Below, in pieces: positions 13,743 through 25,700 of a stretch of DNA of 64,000 nt (positions within the stretch are counted from its first letter, which is position 1; each line of letters begins with the position of its first letter). The stretch covers positions 6,386,001 to 6,450,000 of the forward strand of contig NC_060254.1 of NCBI RefSeq assembly GCF_921293095.1, written 5' to 3'. Made by a program: the position numbers and the translations under genes. The notes beneath the pieces are model-generated. The model made no database searches. It worked only from the letters and a program-made list of their open reading frames with translations, and was not told the DNA's origin. This DNA is from Ischnura elegans (lineage: Eukaryota > Arthropoda > Insecta > Odonata > Coenagrionidae).

Positions 13743-16700
13743 CTGAAACATATGATGAAAATGTTTTATTTGCCATGAAGGATTAGGTAGATACAGCAGA
13801 CACTAAGACCAGCATATGGCATGTAACAATGAACCAAGAACATTATTTTAAAAGGGAATTATGTGCATGCAAAATATAATACAAATTCAAGAAATAAAAT
13901 TTACAGATATTTGTCACTTAATTACCCTGACAATTAAAAATGCAATTTTTTTAAAAGAAATTCTTTAAATTCAGCCTTAAGTAAAATGGTAATTAGTAAT
14001 TTCTTACACATATTGGTATTAACCCATTTACGGCCAACGTTGCGAAAACGCAACATTATTGAGAAATGCAAAAAAAATGTTTCAATTGAATTTTATTCAT
14101 GTAGAACTCGCTTTTTTTCGATAACAATAAGTTTAAACTGATTTTTAATGAGATTATAATGACATTTAATAAGTATTTTGATAATTAAAAAAATACTCAA
14201 AAAGTGTCAATTTTCGAGTCTCCTGTTAAGCAAGATAAATAATTTTTCCTAAGAGTAACTATTCCCTTTATTAAGTTTTTTATTCGTCCATGTGGACGTA
14301 GAAATTTCAATTAATACATATTAAAGCTTATATTTCGTCAGGGAGTCAACATTAAGCGAAAATCAGATCCGGAAAATAATGTTGCATTTTCGCAATGTTG
14401 GCCGAATCAGGTATCTATAGGCAGTTATGCAACCCGCATTACCACATAATTCCGTCTCGTAGGATTATGCCGTCTTTACTGTCAGATATAATCCTACGCC
14501 TTTTTATGCCTCGCATTTGACAGATATCGTCATATTTGATAATTAAAATTCTTAGATATTATATTTCCAACGAGATGCTGCATTATTTTAACTAATTGCA
14601 ATATAAATTAGAGATGCATTACGGCTTGAAAAGTCAAAGTGAATATTTTTACAGAAGATAACGTGTTTTCCAGTTTTTATTGACATTTTTATCACAACAG
14701 ATTGAATTACAACAAATAATGACTGTTTATGAATTACATGAAAGCATTTCGGGTGCAATGGAACACAAAACTTTGTACATTCAATCCGCATTTGAACTTC
14801 CTTACTTCACGATTCAACGATATCACCGAATTCCACAACAAGATATTGGGTGAAAGAAGACAAAAAGGCTTAGATTTGGTTCGGAAATGATTGGACCAAA
14901 ACATATTTAGATTAATAAAAATTATCTACACTTTTTAGACAATTCCTGTCTGGACAAAAATGACAGATTTGTAAATTATGACCTGAATTTAAAATTATTA
15001 CAATTCGGAATATTTGCGAATAAATTTTGAAATAATGAGCAAATGGTACCTTACTTTGGTCACTTAAGTGCATAAATGTTCTTTTAAAACAAGCCTTTTA
15101 GATTTTGCTTTTTACTTTGGTGATTATGTTATTCAGACGGTTTTAGGGTTCAACCAGGCGATAGAAAATTACTTCCTTCGAAATTTAGGCTAGAAGCAAG
15201 TGTTATTCTGAAATTTCTCAAGGTTATCCCTGATCCCTCGCATCATCGTATGTTTTTCGATAACTTCTTTTCATCTTGAAGACTATGTATTGTTTTGAAA
15301 GAGAAAGGATTATTTGTCACTGGAGCCATCCATGAAAATATAACGGAGGAGTGCCTGATAGAACATAATAAAACTATCGATGTGAAACCGAGAGGAACAT
15401 GAAAACAAACATTTGATAAAGCCGAAGGTCTTAGTATTGTTCGATGGAATGATAATTAGATTGTCCCTGTAGACAGCAATACAAGTTTTTCGCTTCCATT
15501 GGGCACAGGGAAAAGTTTCAGCAGAAAAAAGAAAATACTATTTCACATACTATTCTACGTTAATAAAAGAAAATACTTTTCCTGTTATTGGGGAGTATAG
15601 TAAATACATGGGCGGTGTGGACCTACTTGATAATGCAAATTACCGCACTAGAATTCAGGGGAGAAAAGGTCCTAGCTAATCAACTTACTGCACAGCGTTT
15701 GCACTAACGCCAGTAGAGTGTACAGGTTATGCAACGGAAGTAAATTTCACTGGTAGACTTCAAATCGTATCTAGCAAGGACGCATCTTAAAAGAGAAGAG
15801 AATCAGTCAGTAGATGTCGTACCCCTATGCAATTCGCGTCCTTAAACATAGAAAAAGTTAGGCCATATAATTCATTGTGGATTCGTGAAGCATGATAGGA
15901 TGAATTTGGCCATAGAGTTAAAAAAAATTCAGTAGTTGCCGTTGTGATTCAATCTGCATTAATAAAATTAAAGTCAATGAAAAAATGTGAAATACATGCT
16001 CTTCTGAGAAAATTTTTGCTTTGACTTGTGTCTTTCAAACCGTAAAGCATGTCTATTTTATAGTGGATTTAGGTCAAATAACAACAACATCTCATTGGAA
16101 ACATAAATCTAAGGATTTTATTTATCCAATATGACGATATTTGTCATATACGTGGTATAAAAAGGTATAGGATTATATTCGACAGTAAAAACAGCATATT
16201 CCCATGTGACGGCAATGTATTGCAATGCGGGTTGCATAACTCCCTATAGATACCGGATTCGGCCAACGTTGCGAAAACGCAACATTTTTGTTTTACCATA
16301 AGCAAATATTTTTGAAGGCACATATTTTCAATTTACCTTGTTTAGCATGTTATTAGGTAAAATGAAGAGAAAAATTTTTATATTTTTAAGTACAGTGGAA
16401 CTTGGTTAGTACGTTCCTCCTTAGTACGTTTTCCTCCTTAGTACGACGATTTCTCTCGGTCCCGGTACCATCGGAACAAAATACAGGTAAAAGTATTTGG
16501 TTAGTACGTTTGAAAAAATTGCGCTTTCCTGGTTAGTACGCTCAATTGCTAGCCGTGACGCAACCCGCAATTCGTTCTCCAGTATCTTCCTAAGGGTCGT
16601 AAAGCTCCGAATTCATGATTTAATTTATTATTACTAGCCATTAAAATTCTTGCATTCATTCCACATATCTTTCTTCGACCGTGATTTATCCAAATGCATT

Positions 16701-19700
16701 TCTCAATTCTTATGACGCAATGAATAATAAAATATGGCCATTTATCAGGAATGTCTGACTATGCAAAAGTGCAGCCAATGAGAAGCCCCAATTTTCCCCA
16801 CCCCGAGCTCCTCACCTTCTGCTGCCTCTGGAGTGCCCACTGCGCACAAATTTCACGAGTGGGCAATTGTTGCTATTGCACGAGTTATCATGATGAAGAA
16901 ATGAGTCTTATCCAATTCCCACTTTATCTAAAGCAGTACTGCACGACGTCAACGCTACGTAGTACGTGCGTATTTGACTACTGCTGCGGGAGCAGACGAT
17001 GCTCAGGATCTCCACGCGAAGCTTAGCTTAAAAATACTTGATCTCGGCACGAAAGCAGACGACATTAAACAAATTTTAAAAGTAAAATTCAACTGTATAA
17101 TATAAAATATTCTTGTAATTACCTCGTAATCTAATAACCTTGCGTGTTATTATTCGATATATCGATCGCTATAACAATCGATATGGCTTTATTCCAGAAG
17201 CGCGAATGTGTACGGCTGTTGCCGTAATTTAAGGTCAATATAATTTTGTCCAATTTTTATGATGTTTAAAAACAACCCGTTGACATACTCAGGGTTGTTT
17301 TTATATTCTCCGAGTATGCTGTGACAAAAAAGAAATGACTTAGCTATACTTGTCCTCTTTCTATAAATACATTTAGGATAAATCACGGGAGAAAGACGCC
17401 GTTTTCATGTAATTGTCTTCGGGAAATCTATGAAACATTGTGATTTTTTATTCACATGGTATTGTTTTTCAATGTAGCGCCCATTTTCTTTATTTTAAAG
17501 GCGAAAAGAGTTCAGGAAGGCGATCCTACGAGAACTACCGATAGTAATTGTAATTATGACGACTTTTCCACAGATTGCAATTACCCCAACTGCTATTATT
17601 TACTTTCCTCGTTAGCACGTTTTCCTGGTTAGTACGTTCATTTTTTGTGGTCCCTTCAGAAACGTACTAAACAGGTTCCACTGTATTTCTTTACTCGGCC
17701 GGTAATGGGTTTATTAAGTATTGATAACTCTTAAACCCATTTCTTTTAATTCACATTCCATCCTCTCCGTCTTGATTGAATCACCACAGAGATTGCTTAT
17801 TCAATGGTTGTCATGATCCCAAAGATAGAAGTCAGCAGAGAAATGGATGTGAGTTTTTTTTGCCATGTCAAATCAGATGGCGGTAATGGGAGCAGAATTG
17901 GGAATTTCCATGCAAAGGAAAAGAGGTTACGAGTAAGATCTTGGAATGTAACCATTGAAAGAACTCTTTTTTCCTATGATGAATATTTCATTATGAAAAT
18001 GGGATACCCCCACAATATTATGCTTTGCAGAACCCAAGAGAAAAATTTAGAATACAGTGTCTCCTCGTTCAGCATCATTTACCTTTCCTGAAAAATGTGA
18101 GAATAAACAAAATGACATTATTCGCTCAATGGTCTCAAGCTCAACAATGTGGAAGTTGATATTCAAAAATGAAAAGAAGACATCATTGATTTCCACTGGT
18201 TCATTTCCTCGGTACGACATGTTTCAATCCATTGAGGTCATTATCAACTACACAACAAATTTGAATATCAAGCAAGCATATATACTCCTAAAGATAAATA
18301 GTTAAAGCATATCAAAAATCTTAAAATTATTTTAAAATCATTTAATTCGAGCTAAACCCAGCTTGAATTTCATCATCAACTAACATGTTACTACCATGTG
18401 TGTAAACAAATCTCCAAGCAATTGTTCTGTATCGGTAATGGCCGTGTTCCTCTTGACGAATCAAGCAGATGGATTTCATTTCCTAGGGATTTTTGCAATT
18501 TCATTTCATCGAAAGATGAGCTCATTGATAAAGCGCTCCTGAACATGATTGATAACCACAAACATCACAAACGGTTATTACGGAGGCTTCCGCTGTTAGT
18601 TGATTGGTGATGGTTTTCCGGGTTTACACCGCGTTGATTCACAAACGGTTGAGTGTGCGAGAAACTTTGGCAGCTAAGAATGAATATGTGGATGACTTAG
18701 TAATTCAGAATCAAATACAGGCAGTCCTCGACTTTCGTACACTCGACTTTCGTACAATTCGCACTTTCGTACATTCAAAATTGACACCTTTTACTTGACT
18801 TCCGTGCGCTAAATTCGGACTTTCGGATGTGGTATGTAATTTTTTTTTAAATTCCCGCGATGTTTACTGCGCATCCCAACATTCAAATGTTTCAAATGGC
18901 AGTATATGCGAACAATACGAACGTAAACAATGAAGGGAATTGTTGGTAGTTGACTCTAATCTAGGTAATTTATTTGGGAGAGAGACTGCCTGCTATAGGC
19001 TCCTTCATTAAGAGAAAAAGAGAGCCTTCATTGGAGAGATTTTTCAAAAAAGTTGACTAGACATCATCAAATACCTTTCAATAAAACTAGTAAGATCTTC
19101 TTTCTAATTGTGTTTTTTTCGTGTGAGTGCTGTTTAATTCATATACACCTTCGGCAACGATATTGTACGAAATATCACCCGAATTCCATTTGTCTTGTCT
19201 TTTTTGAATAACATGCGAAATATACGCGATCACGAATGTCGCCTGCCGAATGTCGAATTTTGGTGTAAAAATTAAAAGGTATCCAGAGTGCGGGTTCAAC
19301 AATTACATTTTGTTATGCTTCTTCATATGTCTTATTATTTATAGTGGACGTAATAAGTGGAATTTCAACTTGAACGCCTAGAGGAAGTTTCACTCGATAG
19401 CCAACGTCGTTCTTGTTTTTTTTTAGACTTTTATTTTCATTTTCTGCGTATTTTCGAAAGATATTATAATATATAAGGAATTTTATTATCATATTATTAA
19501 AATTTAGTGAATTGAAATAAAATCCGTGAAAAAAAAATTTTGGAACGTAACCCCTAATTAGTATGGAAGTCAATGGTTCGACTTTCGTACAAGTTTTCGG
19601 GAACGCATTGTGTGTGAAGGTCAGGGACCGCCTGTACTGAATTTCTCCGAATATAGTCCCCCCCTCCCTAATTTTGAGGCTAGAGTTTCAGGAAAAAAAT

Positions 19701-22700
19701 TAAAAAATGGGTTTGATTATAGTCCCCCCTTTACTTTTACCACGGGCATTTTTGGAAAAAAAAAGGGGGGACTATGTTCAGACAAATACGGTAGTATCTA
19801 CTCTGCATTCACTCAAATCTACTGACTGTACAACAAACTAAGACAAGTCATCAACTATCCACCTGAATTCATCAACTTCTTCCATGGTCTGGCGTACCAC
19901 TGCACAATTTACAGCTGAAGGTGAGCTCGGTGTTCGTGATGTTCCGAAACCTATACCAACTAAAACTTTGCAATACTAAAAGAAACACTGGTAATCAATG
20001 TGATTCATGCTACGTGTAGAATGCTTGGCTGAAGTTGGTGTGGCTGATGTCACTGATGTTTTAACTTTGTCTTTATTCATAATAATAGTGCGAACTGTAG
20101 ATGTCGTGAGCTCAAACTTACGCACAATATCGACGCTCTCTATTTTCAAAGCAAGTTATCACTTTTCAATTTCTCTTCTTGGTTTGTGCTTTTCCTTGAT
20201 AATTCCTTTACTTTTCTATCCCATTCCTATTTTTTGCCGTTGTTCCCTTGATTTTTACTCCGTATGGCTCTATCAGAACCACTTTCTACTGTATTCTGTA
20301 TTCCTGCGATGCAGAGGGCCTACTGCTGCTGGGAAGGAATGAAGCCATTGTGTTGAGGCTCTCTCTCAGACCCTCACATGCATTGATGTTATTCATACGC
20401 AACTGGGCCTTCGCTCCCCGATGACCTTGAAGGTTGGACCCTTTAGTCAATGTGGTAGTCAGTTCGCCCGATAACCTATGACGGCAAAAATGACGTCTCA
20501 AACTGTATTGCTTAAAAAAACCTCATTTCCACTAGCTCCAAACTTAGTAATGATATAACTGATGTAATCCACTTAAGGGGACAAGAAAAATTACTTTGGC
20601 TGGTCAGCTGTCCAGATGCATGACGAGCAATGCTTTTGCCCATTGCACAGCAATGGATTTTGACGAATATATAAACAAAGAATAAAATATGAGGTAAGAA
20701 GTACTATTAATATGTGTAAAATAAGTGCAATTTCGTGTGTACTAAGCGCATGTTCACATTTTATCAAGAGAGTATCAAAGGTTATTTGATTAGGCTAAGC
20801 AGCATTGGAATGTTTCCCCGATGAACGAATTTGAGCTACATCACAATTGAACTAATTGAAATTGCGTTAAGCGAGCTATGGGTGTACTCACACTTCTCTA
20901 GCGTCAACATCATTGGTACGTACCTATAGCCAGGTGGACGGCAAGTGCGTTGTGGCTGAGGGTGAGCGACCACAGGTGGAGGCCGTGAATGGCTCGGACA
21001 CCAGGGATGCCCGAGAGCAGGGCACCGTGGAGGGATGAGTGGTCGGGGCCATGCCGAGGCCAGCCCTCCATCAGCACGTGGACAGCGTCACGCACCACTG
21101 GAGCCGTCGTCAGGATGACCAGAGCAGAGAAGACAAACGTGCAGATCGGATCAGCAAGCTTGGCACTGGGCTGAAAGGGATGTGGAGGGAGGATGTCATT
21201 AAAAAGGGTTCGAAGGGAGCACTTGCTGCAGCCAATTTCAATGCTAATGCACAAGACGAATGAATTTATAACAATTTATCACAGGCAAATTTCGGTTGCT
21301 GAAAGTGTTTGCTTCCTGCATAACACAAAAATGGAATAACATACAGAAAAATGAAAATCAAATGAGCATTACATGTTGAAAACATAATCTGTCCAAAAAA
21401 GCATAATATCTAGGTAACTTAAAGGAACACTCTAGAGCTAGCAATCTTGTGTAACACCTTGAAACCGAGTGTCATCTGTAGATGAGGGTCGACTGCACTC
21501 GGCAGACTCAAACTTGAAAGCTTCCTTCTTTGCTATTTCTTTGCTTAACAGTCTCAGATGACTTCACTAATGACGGCAGCAGATTTTCAGGCAGCTATAG
21601 TTCGCGTTCGTTCTAGTTTTGAGTTTTCCTTTGTCACTGGCACCCTACAAATATTCGTGCACTTTTTAACGAGGTAATTTTCACTTGTGTAAGTACGGCG
21701 AAGATGGCCTCCCTATCTTCCCCCTTTTTCCACCTCAAGCCACCCACCGCCCACGCGCCACGGTTTGCTCTTCGCTTCTCGCCTACTCACCCTTCCTGCC
21801 CCGCACCTCACCTCACCTCGCCTCAAGCGTGGGATCCGTGCAGCGTTTGCAGAAGAGCGGCCTCCTGGGCGACAGAGTGGGACCTTGGGTCGAGAATCAC
21901 CACCCTGTACAGTAAAATCCACAATGATATTGATTTATCTTCCAGTCTATGGTCATCCACTATATAATTCCTGGTCAACTATGACCGTGGATGTTATATC
22001 CTATATGTTACAGCAATTTGATATATTTTTAGAAAAAGCAGATTCGAGATATATCGATTGTGAGACTAAATGCAAAACATATTTCCATTGGTCATTATGC
22101 GGAATACCAAGATGTACCCATTCATCAAAAATCATTGGTCCAACATAAATATTTATCAGGTTATGCTATTATGCGTATTTGCTATAAAAACCAATACGAA
22201 CCTTCGATTGTACTGACACCTGAATTGAAAAATTTGCAAACCTATTGATATCCCCTTCATTCAATGGTTGCCTCCGTCATTCTGCCTTCTTAAATATCTC
22301 CGTGGATGTTAAATTCTATAAGTAATAGCAATTCGATATATTTTATGAAAATGCGGATTCGATATATATCGAATGTCAGCTCAGCCAGAAAGTATATTTC
22401 CACAGAGGAAGATGTGCAATGCTTAGATGCACCTATTCAGCAACTTTTATTAGTATAGCTGTGAGAGTTAGAAAGATATGAAAATTTTCGTTTTTCCTAC
22501 CGGCATCGTATCGAAATTTCAATTGTGCTGACATCTGTATTGATAAATCCGCGATCCTATTCATTTTATTTCCAGTTATTGGTCATAATGTTCATAATGC
22601 CTGCTCAACTATCCCCATAGATGTTATATTCTGTAAGTTATAGCAAATCAACATACATTACAAAAACGCAGATTCGATATGTATCGAAAGTAAGACAATA

Positions 22701-25700
22701 TATCGCAATTATTTCCATTGAGAAGTATGAGAAATACCCATATACACACGCACACCAAATTTCATTGGTCTAACTGAAATAATTATGAAGATATGCTAAT
22801 TTGCGTATTTGCTGAAATAATGGAATCGAACTTTCGGTTATACATACTGACCCCTGTTGTGATTAATCTGCGAACCAATTGGTATCGCTTTAAGCCATTG
22901 GTCATCCTCCATGTCATGTTGGCTCCACTGTGCCTGGTGATGGCTATCCCTAATAGTTATAAACATTTGATAAAATTAATGAAAACGTAGATTCGATATA
23001 TATCGAAAGTGAGGCCATTTACCTCGCTTAATACCATGGTGCATTATGGGGAATTCTAAGATGTACCCACTCACCAAATTTCATTGGCCTATTGCAAATA
23101 CCTACCAAGTTATGCTCATTTCCGTATCTCCAATGCAGCAAAAGTCACCTTCAAAGACATTGGCCATTGTCAATGTAAAATCCATATACATACATAACAA
23201 AGGTGTGTTACATATGAGATGCCGATTACGTCATGGAAAATCGGTGGGGCTTCATTGAGAATAGTCCTATGTCAGCTCTATCCAAATTTCCCCTATGTAC
23301 TTATATTAGCGAAGGAGATAGGGCAATGCGTGTATTTCTTACGGGGACTTATTACATAAAATTATAAATTCATATCGAGATATCTTCATAGGGAAACAAT
23401 ACTCATCCAAATAATTTGTGTGCATGTAAAGTTCATTTGTGGCGAGTCAAACAGGAAGTACAACACACCGGCGCTGATCAATGCGGTCAACCAGGCGAGG
23501 CCGGTCAATGCGGTGAGGCTGCCGCATCGAACCAAAAGCAGTATATCCAGCGTATATAAGACCAGCGGAGAAGCCACCGCAGGAGGCAGAAATATAAGAG
23601 AGGTGCCAGCAGAACGCTGTGCTAGAGAGAACTGTGCCACCTCAAGTGTAAACCGATTTTTGTACAAAATAAAAATCGTACCTTGGGACAGTATTGTTTG
23701 TTTGCAACATAGCCTGACAGCGACCTTACATTGGTGACCCCGACGTGATGCCGGACCCTGGGACAGCTATTGGAGCCGAATCAGCCCCCGCAGGAAGCAT
23801 GCTGGACCGAGTCGCCGTTCGAGTCCCACCATTTTGGCCTGAAAAACCAGCCCTGTGGTTTGCACAACTGGAGGGACAATTCTGACTGTGCGGGATCACG
23901 CAAGACGACACGAAGTTCTGGTATGTTGTCTCACACCTAGAGAATAGATACGCCCCAGAAGTGGAGGACATCATTACCGATCCGCCCTCCGAGGGAAAGT
24001 ACGATAGGGTAAAATCTGAACTCATTCGAAGACTTTTGGCCTCGCAAAGCAACGAATCCGACAATTGTTAGAGCGCGAGGAGATGGGGGACCGGACACCT
24101 TCACAATTTTTGAGGCAATTACGGACCACTACCGGCCCTGCCGTGCCAAATACTTTTTTAAAGACCCTCTGGTTAGGTCGCTTACCAGCATCCATGCAAG
24201 CAATACTGGCAACCCAAGGTGACGAAGAACTTGAAAAGATAGCTCTGTTGGCAGACAAGGTACATGAGGTCACCCCTAAGCACCATATCGCTAGCCTACT
24301 TGACGGGCCCCACATCGCAACGCTTGAGAAGAAAATTGATGACCTGGCGAAGCAGCTGGCAGCCCTGACAACCGAGACCAGGAAGCCAGGCCGAAGCAGA
24401 TCGCGTTCTCTTTTGCGAAAACGAGATCCGGAGGAGAGGAACAAGGGCCTCTGTTGGTATCACTGGCGTTTTGGTTCGAAGGCTAGGAAATGCTCATCTC
24501 CTTGTTCGTATTCTCAGGAAAACGACCAGGGCCCTCATTTATAGTGGCTAGCGAGCACAGCCCCATTAAAGGCCACCTCTTCATGACCGACGCAAAAACA
24601 AAGGAACAATTCTTGATAGACACAGGTGCCGATCTCTGCGTCTATCCGCGGAGGCGCATTAAGGGTCCCCGTTTTAAGACCTAGTACGAGCTAAGTGCTG
24701 CCAATTGGGTCACGGATCGCAACTTATGGTTTCGTGACGCTTAACTTAGATTTTGGGCTTAGGTGCGTTTTTGTGTGGAATTTTGTTATTGCAGACGTCG
24801 ACAGACCTATAATCGGAGCAGACTTCTTAAGTTTTTACGGTCTAATCGTCGACATTAAAAATAGGCGACTTTTGGATAACATTACCTCTCTTTCTACTCC
24901 CAGTCACCCGGCACAAGGCACGGTGGGGCAGATAAAAGTAGTAACGGGCAACTCTATGTACCACCGATTATTGAGGGAGTTTCCGGAAATTACTCGACCG
25001 ATAGGAGTTTTTTCGACACCCAAGCACACCACGGAGCATTATATAAGGACAACGCCAGGCCCACCCGTGTGCTCCAAGCCCAGACGACTAGCACCCGACC
25101 GTTTGAAAGCAGCAAAAAAGGAGTTTGAAGCAATGATAAAGATGGGAATCGCACGCCCATCGCAAAGCAACTGGAGTTCGCCCTTGCATATGGTGCCAAA
25201 GAGAGGGGTGGAATGGCGGCCGTGTGGAGATTATAGAGCCCTCAACGCCAGGACTATTCCAGACCGCTACTCAGTTCCGCACATAGAAGACGTAGCCAAC
25301 TCCCTTTTAGGGAAGGCAGTTTTTTCAAAAATTGACTTGGTACGTGCCTACAATCAAATTCCGGTCGCTCAAGAGGACATCGCCAAGACAGCAATAACAA
25401 CTCCATTTGGCTAGTACGAGTTTCCTTTCATGGGTTTTGGTTTGAGGAATGCGGCACAAACATTCCAGCGCTTTATGGACGAAACAATCTGCGGTTTGAA
25501 CTTCTGCTACGTCCACATTGATGATATTTTGGTAGCATCCGATTCGGAGCAACAGCATGAAGGGCACCTGAGGGAATTATTCGAGCGATTGAAGAAGCAA
25601 GGCATTCTAATTAACCCCGCCAAATGTATTTTCGGAAAGCCTGCTATTAATTTTTTAGGCTATGCCATTTCCAAGGAAGGCATCAAGCCAATGGAAGACA

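Larger units (their letters stand above)
14023..17709. mobile_element. piggyBac-type element complex with TTAA-like flanks
   Basis: The left end is TTAA|CCCATTTACGGCC (TTAA at 14019-14022). The right end read in reverse is CCCATTACCGGCC, followed outward by TTTA (17710-17713), a likely decayed TTAA. CCC-starting ends with TTAA duplications are the piggyBac hallmark. Inside are long inverted arms, about 14378-14590 and 16080-16292, roughly 210 bp each, containing the stem-loop GTTGCGAAAACGCAAC and GTATCTATAGG. Degenerate transposase coding sequence lies between the arms, and a separate pogo element is inserted near the right end. Whether the outer and inner ends belong to one or two elements is unresolved. 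Confidence 0.6.
18398..20030 (+). pseudogene. Helitron helicase (PIF1-like) remnant, interrupted
   Basis: C-terminal part of a Helitron PIF1-type helicase. Before the interruption: [43 protein letters not shown]. After it: [14 protein letters not shown] (about 19840-19881) and [20 protein letters not shown] (about 19899-19958). These follow the family order. The coding is broken by an inserted pogo element (18718-19634), an adjoining MITE (19637-19791) and a small 74-bp duplication, and has stops and at least one frameshift. The Rep domain and Helitron ends were not found. Confidence 0.8.

Noticed and set aside
20989-21263. Plus-strand open reading frames over 21.0-21.26 kb
   Set aside because: They are antisense to ZnT exon 6, whose minus-strand translation matches the CDF family.
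21685-22148. Possible coding exon in the GC-rich patch and repeat array
   Set aside because: Open in several frames because of composition, runs into the tandem array, no family match.
24065-24544. Stand-alone 159-residue gene
   Set aside because: It is the second half of gag of the gypsy element, split off by a frameshift.
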